Below, piece by piece: positions 32,895-40,917 of a stretch of 64,000 bases of DNA. The notes under the pieces were generated by a model, which was not told where the DNA came from, did no database searches, and worked only from the letters and a program-made list of their open reading frames with translations. The translations under genes and the position numbers were made by a program. The stretch covers positions 2,189,001-2,253,000 of the forward strand of contig NZ_CP110973.1 of the NCBI RefSeq assembly GCF_026248825.1. Reading direction: 5' to 3'. The stretch comes from Larkinella insperata (lineage in GTDB: Bacteria > Bacteroidota > Bacteroidia > Cytophagales > Spirosomataceae). The first letter of the stretch is position 1; each line of letters opens with the position of its first letter.

Positions 32895-33269
32895 ATGATG
32901 AATTTACTCAGTAACCTGATCTGCACTGCTCTCTTAAGTACAACTTCCATTGACCCGGCTACAGCTCCGAAGACTCTTTCATTCGATGCCAGCGCCTATG
33001 TAACCGTCAATAACCAGATTCGGCTGGCGGTCGAAAAAACATCGGCGGAGCCCGTTGTCGTCCTGTTGCGTGATAAAAACAGCAAGGTTCTTTTCCAGCA
33101 ATTTGTTGGTAAGAAAGCCCAGAAATACGCCGTTAAACTGGACGTTGCCGATTTGGCCAACGGAACCTACGAACTGGAAATAAAATCAAAAGAGGGCAGC
33201 ATCCGGAAAGAAGTGAATCTGGACTCAAAACCCACAAAAGCGCCCACGCGTCTGGTCGTCATGAACTAA
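32895..33269 (+). CDS. Small secreted protein, T9SS sorting-domain-like
   Basis: A 124-aa protein with a short signal-like N-terminus and a beta-sandwich-like body: IRLAVEKTSAEPVVVLLRD, then the pair KVLFQQFVGKK ... LDVADLANGTYELEIKSKEG. That layout (strand, 'dva-x-l-x-x-G-x-Y-x-l-x-i' turn and strand) is shared with the protein at 20693-21121 and with type IX sorting domains. The protein consists of little else. Function unknown. The start could be either of two adjacent ATGs (32895, 32898). A bidirectional terminator follows. Confidence 0.72.
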   Translation: MMNLLSNLICTALLSTTSIDPATAPKTLSFDASAYVTVNNQIRLAVEKTSAEPVVVLLRDKNSKVLFQQFVGKKAQKYAVKLDVADLANGTYELEIKSKEGSIRKEVNLDSKPTKAPTRLVVMN

Positions 33270-33291
33270 GCGCTATCGCGGGTTTCAGCTA

Positions 33292-33323
33292 TAAAAAAGC
33301 CAGGCTTGACCTGGCTTTTTTTG
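33292..33323. terminator. Bidirectional intrinsic terminator
   Basis: A 12-bp perfect stem (33293-33304 with 33310-33321), 5-base loop, A-run on one side and T-run on the other. It lies between convergent genes ending at 33269 (+) and 33325 (-). Confidence 0.88.
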
Positions 33324-33324
33324 T

Positions 33325-34350
33325 TTAGGCAATGTATTTCTTTCGGTCGCCCATCTGGCGTTCGACCATCCAGCCCGGATATTCCGGAGCCAGTTTGCTG
33401 ACTTCATCCAGTTTTGCCAGTTCATCGGTCGTTAGCACCACCTCGACGGCTTTCAAGTTGTCTTCGAGTTGTTCTGGTTTTTTGGCGCCGATAATTACCG
33501 TAGTAACGGCGGGTTGGTGCAGGAGCCAGGCCAGCGCCACCTGAGCCACTGAAACGCCTTTTTCGGCGGCAATTGGTTCGATAACGTCCAGAATGTTGAA
33601 GGCTTTTTCCTTATCAACAGGCGGGAAATCAAAATTGGCCCGGCGGGCATCTTCCGGATTCTTGTTACGACCGTATTTGCCGCTTAAAAAACCGCCCGCC
33701 AGCGGACTCCACACCATCAGACCCACCTTCTGATCCAGCAGCAGGGGTACGATTTCGCGCTCCAGATCGCGACCCGCAACCGTGTAGTACGCTTGCAGCG
33801 AAACAAATTTGGCTAAATCCTTGTGTTCGGAATACGAGAGGGCTTTCATCAATTGCCAGGCCGCCAGGTTGCTGGCTCCAATGTAGCGCACTTTTCCGCT
33901 GCGAACCAGGTCGTCCAGCGCCCGGAGCGTTTCTTCCAGCGGAGTCAGAAAGTCAAATCCGTGAATCTGGTACAGGTCAATGTAGTCGGTTTTCAGCCGG
34001 TGCAGGCTTTCTTCCGCCTGTTGCAGAATGTGTTTCCGGCTCAAGCCGATCTGGTTCGGGCCTTCCCCCATTTTTCCCCGCACCTTAGTCGCAATCACCA
34101 GTTCGTCGCGCTTGATACCCAGGTTATGAATGGCCTGGCCGGTCAGTTCTTCCGACAAACCTTCCGAATACACATTCGCCGTGTCAATGAAATTAATCCC
34201 GGCGTCGACGGAGCGTTTCACCAGTTGATCGACGGGATCCTGGTCCAGTTGACCAATGGCCGTCCACATGCCTTTTCCGCCGAACGTCATGGTGCCGAGG
34301 CAGAGTTCAGAAACCAGTAGGCCCGTATTGCCTAAGAGGTTATACTTCAT
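33325..34350 (-). CDS. Aldo/keto reductase
   Basis: A 341-aa NADPH-dependent TIM-barrel oxidoreductase with the full catalytic tetrad: Asp56, Tyr61, Lys89 and His130 (in FIDTANVYSEG, IATKVRG and LYQIHGFD). Length and the segment VWSPLAGGFLSGKYG are typical of the YajO/PhlB-like AKR groups that reduce aldehydes or ketones in the cytoplasm. The physiological substrate is unknown. It is monocistronic, divergent from a small secreted protein gene. Confidence 0.95.
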   Translation of the reverse strand: MKYNLLGNTGLLVSELCLGTMTFGGKGMWTAIGQLDQDPVDQLVKRSVDAGINFIDTANVYSEGLSEELTGQAIHNLGIKRDELVIATKVRGKMGEGPNQIGLSRKHILQQAEESLHRLKTDYIDLYQIHGFDFLTPLEETLRALDDLVRSGKVRYIGASNLAAWQLMKALSYSEHKDLAKFVSLQAYYTVAGRDLEREIVPLLLDQKVGLMVWSPLAGGFLSGKYGRNKNPEDARRANFDFPPVDKEKAFNILDVIEPIAAEKGVSVAQVALAWLLHQPAVTTVIIGAKKPEQLEDNLKAVEVVLTTDELAKLDEVSKLAPEYPGWMVERQMGDRKKYIA

Positions 34351-34468
34351 GATGTAAAGTGATTATGGGTTGATCGGCCCGGCTCCCGGAAACCGTCCGA
34401 AGCCTGCTGCCGTTGGTTCTAACAAAAGCCGTTGCAATTCGTTTCAATCAACAAATGATCTTTATGTT

Positions 34469-34780
34469 ATGAACCGGCTTTTGTTTTCCCTGATGTTTGG
34501 TTGTACGGCCCTGTCCGGCTACGCACAACGAGATACGACCGTTCGCCAGAACAACCCCCAGCAATTACCCACGACCATTGCACCCGTGGTGACGCCCTCG
34601 AACGGCGTACCCATGACAAGCCCGGCTGCGGAACCAGTATCCATACCCGGCACCGTCGTTAGCCCGCGCGAAGGCCGGGGCAAACGCAAAGTCCGCGTAG
34701 TGCCGCCGAGCGAACCCAATGCCTTCGGAGTGGGCGCTACGCTGGAAAAACGGGATACGACCCGGCGGAAAGACAACTAA
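34469..34780 (+). CDS. Small secreted Pro/Thr-rich protein
   Basis: A 103-aa protein with a signal peptide (1-20, GYAQ). The mature part is low-complexity, rich in Pro, Thr, Val and charged residues (TTIAPVVTPSNGVPMTSPA, then GRGKRKVRVVPP), and probably unstructured. I recognise no family. The start at ATG 34469 is chosen because the signal peptide begins there; the open frame extends upstream with no signal. It ends 1 base before the convergent GH95 gene. Confidence 0.6.
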   Translation: MNRLLFSLMFGCTALSGYAQRDTTVRQNNPQQLPTTIAPVVTPSNGVPMTSPAAEPVSIPGTVVSPREGRGKRKVRVVPPSEPNAFGVGATLEKRDTTRRKDN

Positions 34781-34781
34781 G

Positions 34782-37097
34782 CTATCGACTGATCAGCGTC
34801 ACTGAGCCACCGGGCTGTAGTTTGACGGTCACAAAACCGACTTCGGCGGGTTCAACAGTGGCCTGTTTCGGAGATTGAGTACCGTAGTTCTGAAAAGGTA
34901 ATTTCAGCCGGGTAGAACCGCCTTTTTCCGCCTTTACCGTGATCGCCGTTACGGCCCCGGCGCGTCGTTGGGCGCTGACCAAAAAAGCGCCTTCCGTTCG
35001 CAAATCCGTAAACGCAACGTCGGCCCAATTAGCCGGAATGGCCGGAAACACTTCGATGAAACCGGCGTAACTCTGAATCAGCATTTCCTGCAAACCGGCG
35101 GCAAACGCAAAATTACCTTCCAGCGTAAACGGCCGGTACGTAAACTTCGACTTCCCGGATTTGGTTTGATCGCCGTTCAGGTGGAATGAGTTTGGCGAGC
35201 AGAAGGCCGTCGCAAACGTGTTTAGCGCTTCGCGGGCCCCGTTGCCGTCTTTGGCCCGCGCTTTCAGGCTGCCCAGCCAGGCGTAGGAGTAACCACACCA
35301 CCAATCCGGTCCGATGCGGTCGAGCAGGGCCAGCGAATTCCGGATGATCTGCTGCGCGGCTTCCCCGTCTTCCCACCGAATCAGACCCAGCGGATGAATG
35401 GCCATTGTATGCGAAAAATGCCGGTGCGACTGGTTGTAAGGCAGACTGGCGGCAAACATCAGTTCATTTTGATCGCTTATGGCAAAATCGCTCCACTGGT
35501 TTTGAACGGCCTGCCAGTGGCTGGCGTCTGCATCGTTGCCCAGGGCCTTCGCCATGTCGGAAGCGGCTTTAAACACAAACTTCATCAGGGCCAGATCGTA
35601 GTTGGTATTAGTCGTAAACCAGGCTGTTAGTTTGTTGTCATTGATCTCCGGGCTGGAACTGATGGGCAGTTTCCGTTTGCCGTTTTCATCCAGAACCGTC
35701 AGTTGTTCCAGATGCTGCGCTACGCCTTTCAGCCAGGGATAGGCACGCTGGCGCAGAAAATTCGCATCCTGGCTATACCGCCACTGCAAATAATAGTGGT
35801 GCGCCAGCCAGGCCGAAACCGTGGGCGAAAGCGAATATTGAATCCAGCCGCCCATTTCTTTGCCCGTCAGGGTCGTAACGCCGGGAACCGCAATGCCGTC
35901 CGTGTTGAAATACCGTTTGGTGTAATCGCGGTAAGTGGGCAAGTTTTCTTCCAGGTGATTGAGGTAGCCCAGGCTTTCTTCCAGATGGTTACCGCTGTAG
36001 CTCGGCCAGTAACTGAGCTGCGTATTCAGATCGTGGTGGTAATCGCCTTTCCAGGGCGGAATCCGGCCGTTGTCGGCGGTCCAGACGGCTTGCAGGGAAA
36101 TCGGCGGGGCATCGGCACGGGCGGTGGCCCCAAACTTATACGTTTCCAGGTACCACTGCTTTAAAAGTACCGGGTCGGGCACGTGCAGCGACGATTTGGA
36201 CCAGAACCGCTGCCACCAGTCGCGGTGCGTAGCCAAATCACCGGCATACGTCCGGCCAACGGGTTTGATGGGAACCAGCGTTTTCTTTTTCTGCGGATAG
36301 TCAGATGTGATGGTCCAGGTGCCCTCAACGGTTTTGCCTTTCTGCGTCCACTGCACCGTTACGTCGTACGAAAAATCGCCCCAGCCGGTCTGGTGGTAAG
36401 TGATTTTGTTGTTTTGCTGCGAAACCGTTCCCTGCGCGTATCCCAGCCGGACCAGATCGTCGCCATCGACAACGGCATTTTCGGCTTTCTCCTGAATGGG
36501 TTTCCCGTAGGCGGGCGGAATCAGGTTGGGCGTGAAGCGGGCCGGGAGGTTTTCAAAGCGAAACCAGCCGATGGGTTCCGTTGCGTGCACGAACGAGCGC
36601 AAAACCGTGCCGTTCTTCCATTTCACTTCCGCCACGGCATCCCGGATCAACAGCCTCGCCGACTGGACCGCACCCCAACCCTTGGTGTCGAACTCCAAAG
36701 CCGCCCCCGGAATTTTGGTCGGACCGGGCTCCTGATCGTACGGTTTATCGAAATATTCCTGAACAATTTTGTAGTCTTTTTTCATTACCTGACCCTGCAC
36801 CCAGCGGTAACTGAATTCGGGGCGGTCGAGTCCTTTCATCGGGCGCAGGTCCCACAGATCGGCCCGGTCGAGCGAGAACCGTAAGCGGTTGTCTTTCTGC
36901 CAGATTAAGGTTCCCAAAATGCCGTTTCCCAGCGGCAGGGCTTCGTCCCAGCGGGTGGGTAGCAGGCTGAATTGCAGATCATACGGACCGGCCTGGAGCG
37001 ACTGGGCGATGGCGGGCGGGCGGGTCAGAAAAAAAACGCAGGCGACTCCGGCCAGAATTTGCTGGAATCGCTTCACACTGATGGCGTTGGCGGTCAT
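34782..37097 (-). CDS. Glycoside hydrolase family 95-like protein
   Basis: A 771-aa secreted enzyme (signal peptide to about 31) with the GH95 layout: beta-sandwich N-terminal domain opening with LPLGNGILGTLIW, then an (alpha/alpha)6 barrel and a C-terminal beta domain. GH95 members are inverting alpha-L-fucosidases or galactosidases. The general-acid Glu is in SSPEIND (Glu484). The water-activating pair, usually N-x-N, reads D356-L-N358 in HHDLNTQLSYWP, and the catalytic Asp of the DGNFG motif is replaced by Glu660 (LEGNFA). So the reaction or substrate may differ. The gene has no SusCD neighbours, and stands alone. Confidence 0.83.
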   Translation of the reverse strand: MTANAISVKRFQQILAGVACVFFLTRPPAIAQSLQAGPYDLQFSLLPTRWDEALPLGNGILGTLIWQKDNRLRFSLDRADLWDLRPMKGLDRPEFSYRWVQGQVMKKDYKIVQEYFDKPYDQEPGPTKIPGAALEFDTKGWGAVQSARLLIRDAVAEVKWKNGTVLRSFVHATEPIGWFRFENLPARFTPNLIPPAYGKPIQEKAENAVVDGDDLVRLGYAQGTVSQQNNKITYHQTGWGDFSYDVTVQWTQKGKTVEGTWTITSDYPQKKKTLVPIKPVGRTYAGDLATHRDWWQRFWSKSSLHVPDPVLLKQWYLETYKFGATARADAPPISLQAVWTADNGRIPPWKGDYHHDLNTQLSYWPSYSGNHLEESLGYLNHLEENLPTYRDYTKRYFNTDGIAVPGVTTLTGKEMGGWIQYSLSPTVSAWLAHHYYLQWRYSQDANFLRQRAYPWLKGVAQHLEQLTVLDENGKRKLPISSSPEINDNKLTAWFTTNTNYDLALMKFVFKAASDMAKALGNDADASHWQAVQNQWSDFAISDQNELMFAASLPYNQSHRHFSHTMAIHPLGLIRWEDGEAAQQIIRNSLALLDRIGPDWWCGYSYAWLGSLKARAKDGNGAREALNTFATAFCSPNSFHLNGDQTKSGKSKFTYRPFTLEGNFAFAAGLQEMLIQSYAGFIEVFPAIPANWADVAFTDLRTEGAFLVSAQRRAGAVTAITVKAEKGGSTRLKLPFQNYGTQSPKQATVEPAEVGFVTVKLQPGGSVTLISR

Positions 37098-37209
37098 ACG
37101 GGTTTAGGAAAGTTAGGATAAGCAAGGTCTACAGGGGTTCGCAAAAAAGCAAATGGCCGCATCTCATCAGGGAGATTTTAGTATCTTGCCGATCATAAAA
37201 CCTATTCCC

Positions 37210-37737
37210 ATGCACCTATTTCCCAACTTTCGCGGCCGTTCGCTGCGCCGTCTTGCGTCTTTTTCGCTTCTTGTTGTTTTTGGTTTCCTGATGACCCCGA
37301 CGGTTTTTGCCCAAAAAGGGTCTTTGTCCGACGTAGCTTTTATGGAAGGCCGCTGGCGGGGCACATTCAACGGCGGGCCGATTGATGCCGCCTGGTCCGC
37401 TCCGGAAGGCGACAACCTGCCCGGTTTCATGCGCATGATGAAAGACAACAAGGTAACGATGTACGAAATGCTGATTTTCGAACAAACCGAGCAGGGGCCC
37501 ATTGTCCTCGTCAAACACTTCAAACCCGGTTTGATCGGTTCGGAGGAGAAAGACCAGTCGGACCGGTATTCGTTTATCGAAGCCAAGAAAAACCAGGCGT
37601 TGTTTGAAAAATCGGATGGTCAGGTCCGGATTATTTACGAAAAACGTTCAGACAACCAGCTTGTCATTCAGCGCGGCAAAAAAGAAGGTGACAAATGGAC
37701 GTTCGTCGATTTGTTTGTGTTCAACCGCGTTAAATAA
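37210..37737 (+). CDS. DUF6265 family secreted protein
   Basis: A 175-aa protein with a signal peptide (about 12-33, ending VFAQ; preceded by basic residues). The body has the DUF6265 pattern, starting FMEGRWRGTFNGGPIDAAWS and continuing MYEMLIFEQTEQGPIVLVKHFKPG, a lipocalin-like beta-barrel. Role unknown; small-molecule binding is a guess. The start is ATG 37210, where the signal-peptide region begins; an upstream ATG (37153) would add 19 residues. Confidence 0.82.
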   Translation: MHLFPNFRGRSLRRLASFSLLVVFGFLMTPTVFAQKGSLSDVAFMEGRWRGTFNGGPIDAAWSAPEGDNLPGFMRMMKDNKVTMYEMLIFEQTEQGPIVLVKHFKPGLIGSEEKDQSDRYSFIEAKKNQALFEKSDGQVRIIYEKRSDNQLVIQRGKKEGDKWTFVDLFVFNRVK

Positions 37738-37743
37738 AGGCGT

Positions 37744-38604
37744 TTAGTAAAAACTCTCGATTTTCAGAATTTGCTCTTCAACGGCGGGTGGAACGACCCG
37801 CCGATTTTTTAGGATAGAGGGGAGAGCCTTCAAAGCCGTGCGGTATCCTCTGCGCACGTCGGCGTCCGACCGGCTGGCGCGGTGAATCAGCAGGGTATGG
37901 CGCAGGGCGTAGTACCACGGCCGACGCAGCCAGTAGTACCAAAGCGTATCGCGGGTAATGTTCTGTTGCCGAAACGAGTAATTGCGCTGTTGGGAAGGGT
38001 AGTGGTGAGCGACCATATCGTCAGCGTACGCCAGGCTCCAGCCGTGGGTCCGCATATCCACCGAAAACATTCGTTCTTCACCCGCGATGGCAAACCGCCG
38101 GTGAAAGCCGCCTACTTCCAGAAAAGCCGTCTTCCGTACCACCACGGCGCAACACACAAATCCCAGAATAGCCGGTCCGGGAAGCGGGCGCGGGTCCGTT
38201 AGCGGGCTGTTCTGCATAGCATCACAAACGGGATCCACGGTTTCTTCCTCATTAACCAAAACCTTACCCGCCAGCACGCCCAGGTGCGGATAGTGTTTGA
38301 AATAAGCAACGGCTTTGGTCAGGGCACCCGGCTCCCAGAAGGAATCGTCATCGCAGAATGACACCAGGGGTGTCTGGGCTATCCGGACCCCTTCGTTGCG
38401 GGCGGAACAGGCCCGATTTTCCGACAAAGCTACGACGGTAACTTCCGGAAAGTGCTGTCTGACCCGCTCGGGCGTGCCATCGGTAGAAGCATTGTCAACC
38501 ACAATCAACGGCGGTTTTTCGGGAAGTCGGCTTAATTTATCCAGGGTCCAAAGGAGGGTATCAACTCGGTTGCGGGTAACCACAACAATGGAGCAATCTT
38601 GCAT
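37744..38604 (-). CDS. Glycosyltransferase family 2
   Basis: A 286-aa GT-A type glycosyltransferase: SIVVVTRNR at the start, IVVDNASTDGTPE (DNAS 37-40) and the DDD metal/nucleotide site (85-87) in SFCDDDSFW. A second domain follows with GGFHRRFAIAGEERMFSVD (catalytic ED-like). Probably transfers a sugar to a cell-surface polymer. No other polysaccharide gene is next to it; a broken epimerase/dehydratase lies at 57-59 kb. Confidence 0.92.
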   Translation of the reverse strand: MQDCSIVVVTRNRVDTLLWTLDKLSRLPEKPPLIVVDNASTDGTPERVRQHFPEVTVVALSENRACSARNEGVRIAQTPLVSFCDDDSFWEPGALTKAVAYFKHYPHLGVLAGKVLVNEEETVDPVCDAMQNSPLTDPRPLPGPAILGFVCCAVVVRKTAFLEVGGFHRRFAIAGEERMFSVDMRTHGWSLAYADDMVAHHYPSQQRNYSFRQQNITRDTLWYYWLRRPWYYALRHTLLIHRASRSDADVRRGYRTALKALPSILKNRRVVPPAVEEQILKIESFY

Positions 38605-38770
38605 AGCCAGCGGTAATGTTCAATTCGTCAGGTAGGATTACAACCGTGACCGGCAGACGGGGTTGAGGAAGATGAGGATACGGGCACACTGTTTTTGAAG
38701 CCCGTGCCGGAACTACCCGATGGTGCCGCTTGTTCTCCGTCATATGCCTGACCGGCAGCCTACCGCTTCC

Positions 38771-39901
38771 ATGAAAAAAGTCATCAAAAGAATGGCCCTT
38801 GTTGTTGTTTCGCTCCTACTTGTCCTGATCCTCGCCGTTGTTGCCTTCGTCAATTTATCTCCCCAGTTCGGGGCCAACGCAACGGGCGAGCGCTTGAAAC
38901 GAATGCAGGCTTCCCCCAATTACAAAGACGGCACGTTTCAGAATCTGGTGCCGACCAGCATTGATATGTCGGCGGGCAAGATGGTTTCCGCAACCTGGAA
39001 AATGCTGACCGGCGTACCGGGTGCCGAGCCGACCGATACCATTCAAACCGTACCTTTCGACGCTGCGCTTTTTGCGGGAAACGGCGGACCGGAACAGGTG
39101 GCTATCAGTTGGTTCGGGCATTCATCGCTGTTGATTCGGATTCAGGGAAAAACGTTGCTGACCGATCCGGTGTTTAGCGAACGGGCTTCGTTTGCGTCTT
39201 TCAGCGGACCCAAACGGTTTCTGTACAATCACTACATGGACGTGGATGAATTACCAGCGGTTGACGCCGTGATCCTGTCGCACGATCACTACGACCATCT
39301 GGACTATGGAACGTTTATCCGACTGAAAAGTAAGGTAAAGCATTTTTTTGTGCCGCTGGGTGTGGGTGCTCACCTGGAAAAGTGGGGCGTTTCACTGGCC
39401 CAGGTTACGGAACTGGATTGGCATGAATCCGCCAAATTGGGCGATCTGACGCTGGTTTGTGCCCCGGCCCGGCACTTTTCCGGCCGTGGCCTGACCAACC
39501 GGAACGGAACGCTCTGGTGCTCGTGGGCTCTGCTCGGAACCCAGAAACGAGTTTACTATGGTGGTGACACCGGTTACTATCCGGGCCTGAAAACCGTCGG
39601 TGAGAAATACGGGCCGTTCGATATCGCGCTGCTGGAGTGCGGGGCTTACAACGAAGACTGGATCGACATTCACATGATGCCCGAACAAACGGCTCAGGCC
39701 CAGCTCGATGTAAAAGCCGATGTACTCATCCCGATTCACTGGGGTAAATTTAACCTGGCTCTGCACACCTGGCGCGACCCGATTCAGCGGCTACTCAAAC
39801 GGTCGGCGGAACTGGGCACCAAAGTCGCCACTCCCCGGATTGGTGAAGTGGTGGTATTGGGAACAGCGCTTCCGGTCACACCCTGGTGGGGAGCAGACTG
39901 A
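38771..39901 (+). CDS. MBL-fold metallo-hydrolase (NAPE-PLD/UlaG-like)
   Basis: A 376-aa protein with an N-terminal membrane anchor or signal (7-28), then a metallo-beta-lactamase fold: SWFGHSSLLIRI, TDPVF, and the zinc motif HDHYDH (171-176) followed by later His ligands (APARHFSGRG, GDTGY). The layout and PxFSERAS-type loop match N-acyl-phosphatidylethanolamine phospholipase D-like or UlaG-like hydrolases. Lipid phosphodiester cleavage is plausible but unproven. The start is ATG 38771; other ATGs upstream (38720, 38744) would add residues unlike a signal. Its stop abuts that of the methyltransferase on the other strand. Confidence 0.86.
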   Translation: MKKVIKRMALVVVSLLLVLILAVVAFVNLSPQFGANATGERLKRMQASPNYKDGTFQNLVPTSIDMSAGKMVSATWKMLTGVPGAEPTDTIQTVPFDAALFAGNGGPEQVAISWFGHSSLLIRIQGKTLLTDPVFSERASFASFSGPKRFLYNHYMDVDELPAVDAVILSHDHYDHLDYGTFIRLKSKVKHFFVPLGVGAHLEKWGVSLAQVTELDWHESAKLGDLTLVCAPARHFSGRGLTNRNGTLWCSWALLGTQKRVYYGGDTGYYPGLKTVGEKYGPFDIALLECGAYNEDWIDIHMMPEQTAQAQLDVKADVLIPIHWGKFNLALHTWRDPIQRLLKRSAELGTKVATPRIGEVVVLGTALPVTPWWGAD

Positions 39902-40813
39902 CTACTTCTTCCTCAGCCAAATGCTTCCGCCCGGATTGTAGGTGCAAAGGGGCATGTTTTCCGAAATCCAGGTGCCGTAGTGCTGGTGCATGAACGAATT
40001 GAAAAAGACAATTTCGAAACACGCGTTATACATCATGAAGTTGCGCAGCATGTAACTTTCGTTCCAGCCGAACCCTTTCCAGCCCAGCACCCATTCTTCC
40101 GGGTATTCAAACGGGTAGAAGATGTCGTGAAAGTGAATAAGCACTCCGCTTTTCAGCCGGGGTAGAATTTCAAAAAAGATGTAATTGACATCGCTGCCAG
40201 TTTTGGCGACGTGGGTGGAGTCTACAAAAAAGATGTCATTTTCGGCCAGCGTGTCAAACGTTTCCAGCGGAACCACCTGGAGTTTCGTTTCCAACACCGT
40301 CAGATTTTTTTTGTCTTCACGGCGGAGTAAACTGTGCAGCCGTTCCGGATTGGGGTCTATGCAGGTCAGCGTGAGAGCGTTATCTAAGAACAACTCGCTG
40401 GTGTCCAGCATAACCGCTGAGCTAAAACCCGATCCGGCTTCAATAATACGGCGGGGGCGGAAATGGCGCAGCATAGAATGCAGAATGATGGCATCTCCGT
40501 AGCTGAAGAGGTCATTTTCGAAGTAGTACCGAAAATCAGATTGTTGGTCCGCCGGGAAGGGAACGCTATCATAGTAATGCCACGCGAAGGCCTGCAGAAG
40601 CTGAAACTGCGCGTGCCTGCCCAAGTCGATGCCTTCAATGGGCCGGGATTTTCTCGAAAAAATGATTGTCCGTATCGGAGCCAGCTCCCTGGCATCCACA
40701 ATGGGGCTGTAATAATGGCCGGGAGGATACATGGTCTGATAGCGCTCCAGTTGAAGCCGCATATTTCTGATGTACGGAATGGAATGTAGCAGGGCTTTAA
40801 TCAGGGTTTTCAT
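39902..40813 (-). CDS. Class I SAM-dependent methyltransferase (type 24)
   Basis: A 303-aa protein with a Rossmann-like core: motif I IEAGSGFSSAVMLD, the acidic CIDPNPERL, and IFFVDSTHVAKTGSDVN, the pattern of methyltransferases of the Methyltransf_24 group. The N-terminal 100 residues and the last 70 are family-specific. Substrate unknown; surface-polysaccharide modification is one possibility. A perfect TATATTTG -7 element lies on the minus strand at 40859-40852, 39 bases before the start. Confidence 0.8.
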   Translation of the reverse strand: MKTLIKALLHSIPYIRNMRLQLERYQTMYPPGHYYSPIVDARELAPIRTIIFSRKSRPIEGIDLGRHAQFQLLQAFAWHYYDSVPFPADQQSDFRYYFENDLFSYGDAIILHSMLRHFRPRRIIEAGSGFSSAVMLDTSELFLDNALTLTCIDPNPERLHSLLRREDKKNLTVLETKLQVVPLETFDTLAENDIFFVDSTHVAKTGSDVNYIFFEILPRLKSGVLIHFHDIFYPFEYPEEWVLGWKGFGWNESYMLRNFMMYNACFEIVFFNSFMHQHYGTWISENMPLCTYNPGGSIWLRKK

Positions 40814-40851
40814 ACCGGGTTCAGGAAGAAACTTATTGTTACTTGTGCACG

Positions 40852-40859
40852 CAAATATA
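40852..40859 (-). promoter_or_regulatory. -7 promoter element of the methyltransferase gene
   Basis: TATATTTG on the minus strand, a perfect TAnnTTTG, 38 bases before the start codon at 40813. Confidence 0.5.
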
Positions 40860-40917
40860 GTGCTGTTGCAAATCTTTCCTAATTAATGCGGTTATTTTTG
40901 CCGGAAAATGTCCCTGA

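Noticed and set aside
40893..40900. Perfect TAnnTTTG (TATTTTTG) on the plus strand
   Set aside because: It points into the antisense of the ceramidase-like gene with no gene to drive; a chance match is likely, though antisense RNA is possible.
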